From Maribacter sp. ACAM166 (GTDB lineage Bacteria; Bacteroidota; Bacteroidia; Flavobacteriales; Flavobacteriaceae), in assembly GCF_005771495.1 (NCBI RefSeq), contig NZ_VAUW01000015.1, forward strand, positions 34,341 to 98,340: a DNA stretch of 64,000 nucleotides, read 5' to 3'. The first letter of the stretch is position 1, and every line of letters begins with the position of its first letter. Positions 18,534 to 28,090 of the stretch are shown piece by piece. The notes beneath the pieces were generated by a model that was not told the origin of the DNA, searched no databases, and saw only the letters and a program-made list of their open reading frames with translations. Both the position numbers and the translations under genes were made by a program.

Positions 18534-19032
18534 TTTCTTGTATGTTAAGTTCTTCAAAATCATTAATATTTTCATTTAAATAATCTAGAATATTATCATT
18601 CTCGATAGGAGAATTTAAAATATCCGAAAATTCAGTATTAGTTACGGGAATAACTTTTGCAATCTCATAAGAGGATAATCCGAAATCATTATTCTCAAAA
18701 TAAGCTTCTATGTCTGTATTTGCCAAATCGCTAAAATTCAGTTCGTCTGTAGTATTCCAATTCAAACCTACATAAATAAAGGCGATAGCAGCTATAGACG
18801 CTGCAACAGCTATAATTTTATTTACAGGATAAAGTTGTACTACTTTAGTCTCCGCATTCAGCTTACCAGTCAACCTATCATTAAAAGTTTCAAAATAATT
18901 ATCTGGAACCATGAATGCACTATCCTTTGGGATAGCAGGTTTATCATCAGATAATTTTTCCATCAATTCATCCTGAAAAATATCAAAATAGCCTTCTGGA
19001 GTTTTAAACGGATGTTTGTTGTTCTTTTTCAT
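18526..19032 (-). CDS. Single-pass membrane protein, probable anti-sigma partner
   Basis: This 168-residue protein has a cytoplasmic N-terminal part with two copies of a PEGYF/PDNYF-type motif (KTPEGYFDIFQDELMEKLSD and VPDNYFETFNDRLTGKLNAE), one transmembrane helix (IIAVAASIAAIAFIYVGLNW, about residues 72-91) and an acidic outer region rich in Asn/Asp/Glu. It lies between an ECF sigma gene and the small secreted protein, the usual position of an anti-sigma factor, but it has no recognisable zinc-binding anti-sigma motif. Function is inferred from position. Confidence 0.8.
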   Translation of the reverse strand: MKKNNKHPFKTPEGYFDIFQDELMEKLSDDKPAIPKDSAFMVPDNYFETFNDRLTGKLNAETKVVQLYPVNKIIAVAASIAAIAFIYVGLNWNTTDELNFSDLANTDIEAYFENNDFGLSSYEIAKVIPVTNTEFSDILNSPIENDNILDYLNENINDFEELNIQENE

Positions 19033-19065
19033 GATATTTATTTGACTATCAAATACATAAATAGT

Positions 19066-19653
19066 TTAATCTGTTTTCAAATACTGTTCCACTTTTTTTA
19101 CGGCTAAATGATAGGATGCTTTTAAACCACCGACTGAAGTTTCTAATATTGCTGAAATTTCTTCATATTTCAATTCTTGAAAGTATTTCATATTGAATAC
19201 CAATTTTTGTTTCTCAGGCAAGGTAGCTATGGCTTGTTGAAGCTTTAATTGAATTTCATCACCTTCAAAATAAACGTCCGCCTGCAAATTGGAGACTAAT
19301 TTTTCTTGATAATCTATATCGGTTATACCTTGTAAATTAGACCTTTGCTTGATGAAATTTAATGCTTCATTGGTTGCTATTCTGTACATCCAAGAAAAGA
19401 GCTTGCTGTCCCCTTTAAAACCATTAATGTTTTTATAGATTTTTATGAATGTATTCTGCAAAACATCATCTGCATCATCATGGTTTAGCACAATACCTCG
19501 AATTTGCCAGTATAAACGTTCTTTGTATGTGTTAACCAGTACTTCAAACGCTTGCGCTTGTGTATTCTTGGTTTTTAAGTCCTGTACAAATGTTTCCTCT
19601 ACAATCAATTGGCTTTGAGGTTTGTTTAGTAATTGGACTATAAAGTTAACCAA
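19066..19653 (-). CDS. ECF (sigma-70 family) RNA polymerase sigma factor
   Basis: This 195-residue protein has region 2 (QAFEVLVNTYKERLYWQIRG, DDADDVLQNTFIKIYKNING, LFSWMYRIATNEALNFIKQ) and region 4 (ATLPEKQKLVFNMKYFQELK, YEEISAILETSVGGLKASYH). No ATG precedes region 2. The frame opens just upstream, so translation must begin at a TTG: either 19653, used here, or 19608. It is first in a three-gene module with the membrane protein and the secreted Spy-like protein. Confidence 0.92.
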   Translation of the reverse strand: MVNFIVQLLNKPQSQLIVEETFVQDLKTKNTQAQAFEVLVNTYKERLYWQIRGIVLNHDDADDVLQNTFIKIYKNINGFKGDSKLFSWMYRIATNEALNFIKQRSNLQGITDIDYQEKLVSNLQADVYFEGDEIQLKLQQAIATLPEKQKLVFNMKYFQELKYEEISAILETSVGGLKASYHLAVKKVEQYLKTD

Positions 19654-19741
19654 AGGTTTAACTGTCTACCCAAGTTTAAGGTAGAATTACGAATACTAAG
19701 AAATATTTATTAAGGAATACATTGCTTTTAAAATGGAAGAT

Positions 19742-21568
19742 TTAAGCGCTTAGCGATTGCATTTGAACCAATTTTTTATAAGTTCCTTGTAGCTGCATTA
19801 ATTCTGTATGAGTGCCTTGTTCCACAATTTCGCCTTTATGAAGCACAACAATTGTATTGGCATTTTGAATGGTAGATAAGCGATGGGCTATAACAATCGA
19901 AGTTCTATTTTGCATCATTTTTTCTAATGCATCTTGAACTAAACGTTCGCTTTCTGTATCTAAGGCAGAAGTAGCTTCGTCTAAAATCATTATCGGAGGA
20001 TTTTTTAAAACCGCCCTTGCAATAGAGAGTCGCTGTTTTTGTCCGCCACTTAATTTGTTGCCACTATCGCCAATATTAGTTTCGTAACCTTTGGGTAAAT
20101 TCATTATAAAATCGTGCGCATTTGCAATTTTAGCAGCTTCGATAATTTCGTCTTGTGTGGCATTTTCTTTTCCTAAGCCGATGTTGTTTTTTATCGTATC
20201 GTTAAATAAAATAGAATCTTGGGTGACAAGGCCCAAGAGGCTACGAAGCGATTTTTTACTCAGGTCTTTAATATTGTTACCATCTATAGAAATCTCTCCT
20301 TCGTTAACATCATAAAACCGTGTTACAAGATTGGCAAGGGTGCTTTTCCCGCTACCAGATTGGCCTACCAAGGCAACGGTGCTTCCCTTTCTAACGGTTA
20401 AATTGAAATTCTTTAGAACGTAATCATCCTCGTACTTAAAAGAGATATTTTGAATGGAAATAGCATGATCAAATGATTTTTGGTCAATCGGACTTTCAAC
20501 TTCAGAAATCGGATTTTCAGATTCCAATATTTCTAATACTCGTTCAGCTGCTGCATTCCCTTTTTTAACTCCGTAGGATGCTTTACTGATTGCCTTAGCA
20601 GGCGTTAGTATCTGATAAGCTAAACCCATATAGGTAATAAATAACTCCGGCTGTAAGGATTTGTCAATCAATACCATTTTACCACCATACCATAAAATTA
20701 CTCCGATGGCAGCTATGCCAAAAAATTCACTAGTTGGAGATGCTAAATTTTGTCTGTTCAAAAGGCTGTTTGAGAACTGATAGAATCGTTTCGTAGATTC
20801 TTTAAAAGTATTCGAGAATTTGGTTTCAGCATTAAATGCTTTAATCACTTTTAACCCACTTAAGGTTTCTTCTAGAATTGATAGAAAAAGACCTTGCTCT
20901 TTTTGAACCTTATCAGATTTTCTTTTCAAAGATTTACCAATTAGCGATATTAGATAACCGGAAACAGGAAGAAAAATGAATACAAATAAAGTTAGCTTGG
21001 CACTTATCGCAAGCATTGCTAAAATGGTAAATAACAACGTTAAAGGTTCTCTGACAATTAGTTCAAGAATTGATAAAAAGGAATGTTGAATCTCTAATAC
21101 ATCAGAAGTAATTCGAGCAATTGTATCACCTTTTCGTTTTTCGGAATAAAAAGAGATTGGTAAGCTTACCGTTTTCTCGTAAAGCTCATTTCTTAAATCC
21201 TTTAATACTCCATTCCGTAAAAAAGTTATAAAATACATAGCCAAATAACCAAAAAGGTTTTTTAAAAAAAACATGGTTATTACTAATGTTACCATGAAGA
21301 TTAAGGCCTGTCCCTCTCCTTCATTAGCTTTACTGGTTACAAAAAAGTTTAGCAAATCTTGTAAGTAATCTTTTGCGTGTGAAAAGCCTTTCCACTCCGG
21401 TGCAATATTTACTTTTTCTGTTTGGCCAAAAAGTACTGCAAGCATCGGAAATAATGAAACCATCGCTAGTGTAGCAAATAGTGCATAAAAGATGTTGGCA
21501 ATAATATTAAGTATGGCAAAAATGCGATACGGTTTCGCAAAGCGAAGAATCTTTTTAAAATAATCCAT
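19742..21568 (-). CDS. ABC exporter, fused permease and ATPase (MsbA/MDR type)
   Basis: This 608-residue half-transporter has six predicted membrane helices in residues 1-330 and an ATPase domain with Walker A GQSGSGKST (402-410), signature LSGGQKQRLSIARA, Walker B IMILDEATSALD and switch HRLST. It probably flips lipid or lipopolysaccharide precursors, but multidrug exporters look alike. Its start overlaps the stop of the phosphohexomutase gene by one base (TAATG), so the two are translationally coupled. A glycosyltransferase lies upstream in the same run, supporting an envelope role. Confidence 0.93.
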   Translation of the reverse strand: MDYFKKILRFAKPYRIFAILNIIANIFYALFATLAMVSLFPMLAVLFGQTEKVNIAPEWKGFSHAKDYLQDLLNFFVTSKANEGEGQALIFMVTLVITMFFLKNLFGYLAMYFITFLRNGVLKDLRNELYEKTVSLPISFYSEKRKGDTIARITSDVLEIQHSFLSILELIVREPLTLLFTILAMLAISAKLTLFVFIFLPVSGYLISLIGKSLKRKSDKVQKEQGLFLSILEETLSGLKVIKAFNAETKFSNTFKESTKRFYQFSNSLLNRQNLASPTSEFFGIAAIGVILWYGGKMVLIDKSLQPELFITYMGLAYQILTPAKAISKASYGVKKGNAAAERVLEILESENPISEVESPIDQKSFDHAISIQNISFKYEDDYVLKNFNLTVRKGSTVALVGQSGSGKSTLANLVTRFYDVNEGEISIDGNNIKDLSKKSLRSLLGLVTQDSILFNDTIKNNIGLGKENATQDEIIEAAKIANAHDFIMNLPKGYETNIGDSGNKLSGGQKQRLSIARAVLKNPPIMILDEATSALDTESERLVQDALEKMMQNRTSIVIAHRLSTIQNANTIVVLHKGEIVEQGTHTELMQLQGTYKKLVQMQSLSA

Positions 21569-23277
21569 TAAACTAAATTAAGCTCAGCTAAAATACTTTT
21601 GATTTTAGCATCAAGTTCAGCTGAAACTTTATTATAATTTTCTGCTTTATCTAATTTTGTATTGGTGCTAATATAAAATTTAACTTTTGGTTCGGTACCG
21701 CTTGGTCTTGCCGCTATTCTAGTGCCATCTTCCGTCTCATATATTAATACATTTGATTTTGGAATATCAATAGGTTTCTCACTACCAGTTAAAACATTAG
21801 TAGCAGTAGAAGTATTATAATCCTCTATCCATTTTACTTTGGAGCCAGCAACGGAATCTACAGGATTTTCTTTGAAATTTTTTAACATTTGCTTGATTTC
21901 TTCTGCACCACTAATTCCTTTTTTGGTAATGGATACCAAATGTTCCTTATAAAAACCGAATTGAATATAACAATCAATCAAATCTTTGTAAAAAGAACTG
22001 CCATTGGCTTTTGCTTGGGCAGCAATTTCACAGGCGAGTAGGGTAGAGGTTACAGCATCTTTATCCCGTACAAAATCACCGACCATGTAGCCAAAACTCT
22101 CCTCACCACCACCAACAAATTTAGATTGAGGAAAATCTTTTATCATTTTACCGATCCATTTGAATCCTGTCAATGCAGTTTTGAACTCAATACCATAAGC
22201 CTTCGCCATTTCTTCCATCATTGGTGTTGAAACAATGGTGGTAGCTATAAACTCATTGCCTTTAAATCCTTTTGCTTTCGTTTTGTCCAAAAGAAATTTG
22301 GTCATAAGTACCATCGCCTGATTTCCATTGACGATTTCCATTTTACCATCCAAATTACGAACGGCAATTCCTAAACGGTCACTATCTGGATCTGTACCAA
22401 CCACCATATCAGCACCAATTTCTTCAGCCTTTTTAACGGCCATAGATAAAGCTTCCGGTTCCTCTGGATTAGGGGATTTCACAGTTGGAAAATTACCATC
22501 TGGTTTAGCCTGCTCCTCAATAATGGTTACATTTTTATATCCAGCACGTTTAAGCACTTCTGGTATTGCTGTTATCGATGTTCCGTGGAGTGCAGTGAAA
22601 ACAATTTTGAAATCATCTTTTCCATCGGCATTAAAATTTCCATTTTTAACGGATTGTTCAATAAAGGCTTCATCTACTTCTTTATCAATAACTTGAATGA
22701 GATTTTCATTGGCTTTAAACTTAATGTCTTCAAAATCAAGTGAATTGATTTCTGATATAATCGATTCATCCTGTGGTGGAACTATTTGTCCGCCATCTGT
22801 CCAATACACCTTATATCCATTATATTCAGGTGGGTTGTGTGAAGCTGTCAAAACAATACCTGCATGACAGTTTAAGTGCCTCACAGCAAAAGAAAGCTCA
22901 GGTGTGGTTCGAAGGTCAGAGAATAGATATACTTTAATATTATTTGCAGAAAATACTTCTGCTACTGTTCTGGCTAAAGTATCACTGTGGTGGCGACAAT
23001 CGAAAGCGATTACCACTTTAATTTCTTCACTTTTATAAACCTCATTCAGGTAATTACTCAGGCCTTGAGTGCTTTTACCTAAGGTGTATTTATTGATACG
23101 GTTTGTTCCAACGCCCATAACACCTCTCATGCCTCCAGTACCAAATTCCATGTTTTTATAAAAACGGTCGTTTAGCTCCTCTCTATCGTTTGCAATAAGG
23201 TGTTCTATTTCTTTTTTAACTGCTGGGTCAAAGAAATCGGTTAGCCACGTTTTGGCAGTATTTAGGATAGTATCCAT
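21568..23277 (-). CDS. Phosphoglucomutase/phosphomannomutase (phosphohexomutase)
   Basis: This 569-residue alpha-D-phosphohexomutase has the phosphoserine loop TASHNPPEYNGYKVYW, the metal loop GTDPDSDRLGIAV, the sugar-binding loop GGGEESFGYM and the phosphate-binding loop RPSGTEPKVKFYI. The length fits the PgmB-like group that interconverts hexose 1- and 6-phosphates. Preference for glucose or mannose cannot be read from sequence. It supplies activated sugars and is coupled to the following ABC exporter. Confidence 0.94.
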   Translation of the reverse strand: MDTILNTAKTWLTDFFDPAVKKEIEHLIANDREELNDRFYKNMEFGTGGMRGVMGVGTNRINKYTLGKSTQGLSNYLNEVYKSEEIKVVIAFDCRHHSDTLARTVAEVFSANNIKVYLFSDLRTTPELSFAVRHLNCHAGIVLTASHNPPEYNGYKVYWTDGGQIVPPQDESIISEINSLDFEDIKFKANENLIQVIDKEVDEAFIEQSVKNGNFNADGKDDFKIVFTALHGTSITAIPEVLKRAGYKNVTIIEEQAKPDGNFPTVKSPNPEEPEALSMAVKKAEEIGADMVVGTDPDSDRLGIAVRNLDGKMEIVNGNQAMVLMTKFLLDKTKAKGFKGNEFIATTIVSTPMMEEMAKAYGIEFKTALTGFKWIGKMIKDFPQSKFVGGGEESFGYMVGDFVRDKDAVTSTLLACEIAAQAKANGSSFYKDLIDCYIQFGFYKEHLVSITKKGISGAEEIKQMLKNFKENPVDSVAGSKVKWIEDYNTSTATNVLTGSEKPIDIPKSNVLIYETEDGTRIAARPSGTEPKVKFYISTNTKLDKAENYNKVSAELDAKIKSILAELNLV

Positions 23278-23316
23278 AGTGGTAAAGTTTTATATACTAT
23301 TAAGTTAATGAGAGTT

Positions 23317-24279
23317 TTAGTTTTCAGAAAGTGAACTATTTATTTCTTCAGAGACAATATACCTATTTTCTTCCTTTTTCGAACGGATTAATATTTCACC
23401 GATAAAACCGGCTAAGAACAATTGTGTACCTATGACCATAGCGATTAATGAGAGATAGAACTGTGGGCGATCTGTAATTAATCTACCAAATTGATTGATA
23501 AACAGTTTATCAATACCTAAATAAAGAGCAAAACCGAAACCAATTAAGAACATTAAAACGCCTAAAGCACCAAATAGATGCATTGGACGTTTTCCAAACT
23601 TTGAAACAAACCAAATGGTAAGTAAATCTAAAAAGCCATTTATAAAGCGCTCCATACCAAATTTTGTTTTTCCGTACTTACGAGCTTGATGTTTCACTAC
23701 TTTTTCGCCAATTTTGGTAAAACCGGCATTTTTTGCCAATACAGGAATGTATCGATGCATTTCGCCAGAGACCTCAATATTTTTAACAACGTCTTTTGCA
23801 TATGCTTTTAAGCCACAATTAAAATCATGTAATCGAACGCCAGACGTTCTTCTTGCTGCCCAATTAAATAATTTAGAAGGAGTGTTTTTGAAAATTATAG
23901 AATCAAAACGTTTCTTTTTCCAGCCAGAGACCAGTTCATAATCACCCTCGGTAATCATCTGATAAAGTTCTGGTATTTCTTCTGGGTTATCTTGCAAATC
24001 AGCATCCATGGTAATGATGACATCACCTTTTACAGCTCTAAACCCTGCATGTAGGGCTTGTGACTTTCCGAAATTCCGCTGAAAATGAATTCCTTTTACC
24101 GCGGGGTTTGTTTTTGCAAGATCAGATATGATGTTCCAAGATTCATCTGTACTGCCATCATCTACAAAGAGTATTTCATAAGAAAAATAATTGGATTGCA
24201 TTACGGATACAATCCAATCATGAAGTTCTTTGAGAGATTCTTCTTCGTTAAGTAATGGAATTACTATAGATAACTGCAT
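23317..24279 (-). CDS. Family 2 glycosyltransferase with two C-terminal membrane helices (DPM1/GtrB-like)
   Basis: This 320-residue protein has a GT-A domain with VDDGSTDESW and the metal motif in TMDADLQDNPEEIPEL. Two transmembrane helices follow (about 235-258 and 275-300). This layout matches polyprenyl-phosphate sugar transferases that load a sugar on undecaprenyl phosphate at the inner membrane. It follows a DUF4199 gene and precedes the phosphohexomutase on the same strand. Confidence 0.92.
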   Translation of the reverse strand: MQLSIVIPLLNEEESLKELHDWIVSVMQSNYFSYEILFVDDGSTDESWNIISDLAKTNPAVKGIHFQRNFGKSQALHAGFRAVKGDVIITMDADLQDNPEEIPELYQMITEGDYELVSGWKKKRFDSIIFKNTPSKLFNWAARRTSGVRLHDFNCGLKAYAKDVVKNIEVSGEMHRYIPVLAKNAGFTKIGEKVVKHQARKYGKTKFGMERFINGFLDLLTIWFVSKFGKRPMHLFGALGVLMFLIGFGFALYLGIDKLFINQFGRLITDRPQFYLSLIAMVIGTQLFLAGFIGEILIRSKKEENRYIVSEEINSSLSEN

Positions 24280-24326
24280 GCGCTACTTCTGGTGTTGCCA
24301 CCAAAAATACTACAATTACTTAGGTA

Positions 24327-24848
24327 TTAATAAGCAGCTTCTTCTTTTTTCACGATTAAACCCGTAATAAGGCCAACAATTAAACCGATTACAATGTTCA
24401 TGATAAGAATTACAGGATACGAAATCCAAGCAAAACTCTTTTGCATTTCAATACCTTGATCAATCTGTTCTTCTGTAAGATTTGGATTTTGTTCCATGGC
24501 CTTTACTTTACCAATTTCAAGCACTTTGTCCATATACCCTGGTTCTAAAATATTAGAAAGGACAAAAAACCAAATTAGTCCAATTATACCTGCTATTAAT
24601 GCAACACCGGCACCTACTTTCAAGGCTTGTGAAATACTTAAAAGTCCGCCGCCTTCTTTTTTGAATTGTAAAATTCCAATAACAATACCTGCGGCTAATA
24701 TTAATGTTTGAGTTACCTGTACCCCAATACTTTGGTCGTAATGCATATTCATAGTGAATAACATAATAGCGAATACTACGCCAATGGTACCTGTAAGTAC
24801 TCCGTAATTCAATGCGAATTTTCCAGTTTCTGGTTTATTCTCTTCCAT
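24327..24848 (-). CDS. DUF4199 domain membrane protein
   Basis: This 173-residue protein has four predicted transmembrane helices (about 12-30, 36-60, 78-98 and 132-165). It matches the layout of the Bacteroidetes family DUF4199, whose function is unknown. It heads a cluster with a GT2 glycosyltransferase, a phosphohexomutase and an ABC exporter, so an envelope role is plausible. Confidence 0.85.
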   Translation of the reverse strand: MEENKPETGKFALNYGVLTGTIGVVFAIMLFTMNMHYDQSIGVQVTQTLILAAGIVIGILQFKKEGGGLLSISQALKVGAGVALIAGIIGLIWFFVLSNILEPGYMDKVLEIGKVKAMEQNPNLTEEQIDQGIEMQKSFAWISYPVILIMNIVIGLIVGLITGLIVKKEEAAY

Positions 24849-24916
24849 GATTTTTATTAATTAAAGGTTGATTATCTTATGAGTATCGATAGATTAAATA
24901 ATGTTACAAAAGTGAT

Positions 24917-24924
24917 CAAATTTA
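24917..24924 (-). promoter_or_regulatory. Probable -7 box of the DUF4199/GT2/exporter cluster
   Basis: The minus strand reads TAAATTTG, an exact TAnnTTTG match, 69 bp upstream of the DUF4199 start. No clear -33 element is seen. Confidence 0.5.
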
Positions 24925-24949
24925 TTTTGAATATTTTTCAGCGTTTCTG

Positions 24950-24980
24950 ATTGTTCATTTAGAGTTTTTTATTAAATTTG
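24950..24980 (+). promoter_or_regulatory. Promoter of the L31 gene
   Basis: ATTG (24950-24953) and TAAATTTG (24973-24980) are separated by exactly 19 bp, fitting the Bacteroidetes -33/-7 arrangement. The transcript would have a leader of about 43 nt before the L31 start, with short GC-rich inverted segments (CCC/GGG near 24998-25012). Confidence 0.7.
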
Positions 24981-25029
24981 CAAGCTTAAAATGAGTGCCC
25001 GTCGGAATGGGTGCAATAAAGTTTTCAAA

Positions 25030-25308
25030 ATGAGAAAAGACATACACCCAGAAAATTATAGGATAGTGGCCTTCAAGGACATGTCCAATGAAGAAGTATT
25101 TTTGACAAAATCAACAGCTGATACTAAAGAAACTATAGAGGTTGAAGGTGTTGAATATCCATTGGTGAAATTGGAAATTTCAAGAACATCACATCCTTTT
25201 TATACAGGTAAAGCTAAATATTTGGATACTGCAGGGCGTATCGATAAATTTAAGAACAAGTACAAGAAATTTATAAAGGAAGATAAAAAAGAAGAAGAAG
25301 AAGACTAG
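25030..25308 (+). CDS. rpmE2: 50S ribosomal protein L31, type B
   Basis: The 92-residue product [20 protein letters not shown] is type B L31: it has [17 protein letters not shown] and [12 protein letters not shown] and no cysteines, so it lacks the zinc ribbon of type A. I use the ATG at 25030. An in-frame ATG at 24991 would add 13 residues not found in the family. The tail is acidic and lysine-rich. A strong promoter precedes and a terminator follows. Confidence 0.96.
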   Translation: MRKDIHPENYRIVAFKDMSNEEVFLTKSTADTKETIEVEGVEYPLVKLEISRTSHPFYTGKAKYLDTAGRIDKFKNKYKKFIKEDKKEEEED

Positions 25309-25344
25309 AAGTTTTTTAATTTACTATTCTTTCATAGAATATAG

Positions 25345-25377
25345 CGCCCTCGAAAGTCTTCGAGGGCGTTTTTTTTA
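25345..25377 (+). terminator. Intrinsic terminator after L31
   Basis: A 10-bp perfect stem (CGCCCTCGAA at 25345-25354, TTCGAGGGCG at 25359-25368) with a tetraloop is followed by a T-run. Confidence 0.95.
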
Positions 25378-25435
25378 TTCAACTTGGTTTTGAGTACACT
25401 TAACCATAAAATATAGTAGCTATAGAGATATTTGT

Positions 25436-25443
25436 TAAATTTG
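25436..25443 (+). promoter_or_regulatory. -7 box of the GlmU-like gene
   Basis: TAAATTTG matches TAnnTTTG and ends 16 bp upstream of the ATG at 25460. Confidence 0.55.
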
Positions 25444-25459
25444 ATAAAAATCATCTTGC

Positions 25460-26635
25460 ATGAATTATATTCTTTTTGACGGCCCACAAAGGGATTATTT
25501 ATTGCCATTTACATTTACACGCCCAGTTTCAGAAATTCGTGTTGGTATAATGACTTTGCGGGAACGGTGGGAAGTCTTCTTGGGGGTTTCAATGACTTCT
25601 TACACAGAAGATTATCTTAACGTAAAATACCCTATTCATTTAGAGGATTTAAACGTATTTATAGATGCATCTATTTTGCCTACATTAGAATTGGTTAAGG
25701 CGGTTAGTATTTTAAAGATTGGCGATGTGTTGATAGTGAATGAGCTTGTCATTGCCTATTATGGTAGTGAGCCAAAGAGTGTCGAACAACTAAGCGAATT
25801 TAATAGAATAGAATTTGAATCTACTTTCGTACAGATTAAAAATACGTGGAATATTTTCGAAAAAAATGCTGAGATTTTACAATCTGATTTTGATTTCCTT
25901 ACCAAAGGACGAACTAGTCAGCCAATTTCAAAAACAAATCGGTTAATACATTCAGAGCGAATTTTTCTTGAAGAAGGAGCAAAAGTAGAATTCAGTATTC
26001 TGAATGCCACGGATGGACCAATTTATTTAGGTAAAAATTCTGAAATATGGGAAGGTAGTCTCATACGTGGCGGACTTGCGCTTTGTGAACATGCAATTGT
26101 AAAAATGGGAGGTAAGTTGTATGGTGCTACTACAATAGGGCCTTACAGTAAGGTTTGTGGTGAGATAAGTAACTCGGTCATTTTTGGATATTCAAGTAAA
26201 GGTCATGAGGGCTATTTAGGAAATGCTGTTTTAGGAGAATGGTGTAATATAGGTGCTGATTCAAACAACTCTAACCTTAAAAATAATTACGCCAAGGTGC
26301 GCTTGTGGAATTATGCGACGGAAAGTTTTGAACAAACCGGTTTGCAGTTTTGCGGTCTCATGATGGGTGACCATAGTAAGGCTGCGATTAATACGATGTT
26401 TAATACGGGCACTGTGATTGGGGTTAACTCAAATATTTATGTACCAGGGTTTCCTAGAAATTTTGTTCCTAGTTTTAGTTGGGGAGGAGCATCAGGATTT
26501 ACTTCATATCTGCCAGAAAAGGCTTTTGAAGCCGCTAAGGTTATGATGGCTCGAAAGGGAGTGGAGTTTGATGATGTGGAGGCTAATATTCTTCAACATG
26601 TTTTTAAAATAACCGAAAAATGGAGAATGTATTAA
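25460..26635 (+). CDS. GlmU-like sugar nucleotidyltransferase-family protein
   Basis: This 391-residue protein has an N-terminal half like the sugar nucleotidyltransferase family found in Bacteroidetes GlmU-like proteins (NYILFDGPQRDYLLPFTFTR, RVGIMTLRERWE) and a C-terminal left-handed beta helix with hexapeptide turns (IYLGKNSEIWEGSLIRGGLA, TTIGPYSKVCGEISNS, GAWCNIGADS-like region). The glycine-rich LxxGxGTRM pyrophosphorylase signature of true GlmU is absent. It may be a sugar-phosphate transferase with altered chemistry or an acyltransferase. Exact reaction unknown. Confidence 0.82.
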   Translation: MNYILFDGPQRDYLLPFTFTRPVSEIRVGIMTLRERWEVFLGVSMTSYTEDYLNVKYPIHLEDLNVFIDASILPTLELVKAVSILKIGDVLIVNELVIAYYGSEPKSVEQLSEFNRIEFESTFVQIKNTWNIFEKNAEILQSDFDFLTKGRTSQPISKTNRLIHSERIFLEEGAKVEFSILNATDGPIYLGKNSEIWEGSLIRGGLALCEHAIVKMGGKLYGATTIGPYSKVCGEISNSVIFGYSSKGHEGYLGNAVLGEWCNIGADSNNSNLKNNYAKVRLWNYATESFEQTGLQFCGLMMGDHSKAAINTMFNTGTVIGVNSNIYVPGFPRNFVPSFSWGGASGFTSYLPEKAFEAAKVMMARKGVEFDDVEANILQHVFKITEKWRMY

Positions 26636-26728
26636 GAATTTTGTAGACTGCAAATATCATGCAGTAAGGTCTTTTTAGACCCGACTAACTTTAAGTACTT
26701 TTACAATCCGTAAGAAATATTTTATTCG

Positions 26729-28057
26729 ATGAAAAAAAAGGTAGCCTTTTATACTTTAGGTTGTAAGTTGAATTTTTCAGAAACCTCCACGATAGCCCGA
26801 AGTTTTGTAGATGAAGGATTTGACCGTGTAGATTTTACTGAAAAGGCAGATATGTATGTCATTAATACCTGCTCTGTAACTGATAATGCGGATAAAAAAT
26901 TCAAGACAATCGTAAAACAGGCTCAAAAAATAAATGAAAAGGCCTTTATAGCTGCCGTTGGCTGTTATGCACAATTAAAACCAGAAGAATTAGCTGATGT
27001 TGATGGTGTGGATTTAGTGCTTGGGGCAACTGAAAAATTTAAAATCACAGATTACATTAATGATTTAACTAAAAACGACTACGGTGAAGTACATTCATGT
27101 GAAATAGCCGATGCCGATTTTTATGTAGGTAGTTATGCAATTGGTGATAGGACCAGGGCATTTTTAAAAGTACAAGATGGTTGTGATTATAAATGTACCT
27201 ATTGCACTATTCCTTTAGCTCGTGGTATATCTAGGAGCGAAACATTAAATAATGTTTTGAAAAATGCTGCTGATATTTCGGCACAGGGTATTAAGGAAAT
27301 TGTTTTAACGGGAGTAAATATAGGTGATTACGGTAAAGGTGAGTTTGGAAATAAGAAGCATGAACATACATTTTTAGATCTTGTGAAAGCATTGGATGGT
27401 GTGGAAGGAATTCATCGCTTACGAATTTCATCTATTGAGCCTAATCTTTTAAAAAATGAAACAATTGAATTTGTTGCTCAAAGTAAAACCTTCGTTCCTC
27501 ATTTTCATATACCATTACAAAGTGGAAGTGATGCTTTATTGAGGTTAATGAAGCGTCGGTATATGACGAGCCTATATACGGAGCGGGTTCAAAAAATTAG
27601 AGCAGTAATGCCTGACTGTTGTATTGGTGTAGATGTTATTGTTGGGTTTCCTGGCGAAACCGAAGAGCATTTTTTAGAGACGTATCATTTTTTAAATGAT
27701 TTAGATATCTCTTATTTACATGTTTTCACCTATTCTGAACGTGATAATACGCCGGCAGCTACTATGAACGGTGTAGTGCCTAAAAAAGTAAGAAGCAAGA
27801 GAAGTAAAATGTTACGTGGCTTATCCGTAAAAAAAAGAAGGGCTTTTTATGAGCGGCAAATTGGTAATGAACTTACTGTTTTGTTCGAGGGAGAAAATAA
27901 GGAAGGCTATATTCATGGTTTTACTGAGAATTATGTAAAAGTGAAATCTCCATGGAATCCAGAGTTGGTAAATACGCTTCACCAGGTGAAGTTAAAGGAA
28001 ATAGACAACGATGGTCTAGTGCGATTTGATTTTGTCAATAAAAAAGCAGAAGTATAA
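26729..28057 (+). CDS. mtaB: tRNA (N6-threonylcarbamoyladenosine) methylthiotransferase
   Basis: This 442-residue radical-SAM methylthiotransferase adds a methylthio group to t6A37 of tRNA. The N-terminal UPF0004 domain has the three cluster cysteines Cys12 (TLGCKLNF), Cys48 (NTCSVT) and Cys79 (VGCYAQ). The radical-SAM triad is Cys152/156/159 (GCDYKCTYC), followed by IPLARG and the VGFPGETEEHF region. A TRAM-like C-terminus (residues 375-435) binds RNA. TLGCKLN in the first motif favours MtaB over MiaB or RimO. Confidence 0.93.
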   Translation: MKKKVAFYTLGCKLNFSETSTIARSFVDEGFDRVDFTEKADMYVINTCSVTDNADKKFKTIVKQAQKINEKAFIAAVGCYAQLKPEELADVDGVDLVLGATEKFKITDYINDLTKNDYGEVHSCEIADADFYVGSYAIGDRTRAFLKVQDGCDYKCTYCTIPLARGISRSETLNNVLKNAADISAQGIKEIVLTGVNIGDYGKGEFGNKKHEHTFLDLVKALDGVEGIHRLRISSIEPNLLKNETIEFVAQSKTFVPHFHIPLQSGSDALLRLMKRRYMTSLYTERVQKIRAVMPDCCIGVDVIVGFPGETEEHFLETYHFLNDLDISYLHVFTYSERDNTPAATMNGVVPKKVRSKRSKMLRGLSVKKRRAFYERQIGNELTVLFEGENKEGYIHGFTENYVKVKSPWNPELVNTLHQVKLKEIDNDGLVRFDFVNKKAEV

Positions 28058-28058
28058 A

Positions 28059-28084
28059 AAAAGCCTTTCATGTGAAAGGCTTTT
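28059..28084. terminator. Bidirectional terminator between mtaB and the GNAT gene
   Basis: AAAAGCCTTT (28059-28068) pairs with AAAGGCTTTT (28075-28084) over a short loop, flanked by A- and T-runs, between convergent genes. Confidence 0.85.
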
Positions 28085-28090
28085 AGTTTT

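Noticed and set aside
24991..25029. Upstream ATG extending L31 by 13 residues
   Set aside because: The extension is not found in L31 and sits in the predicted leader.
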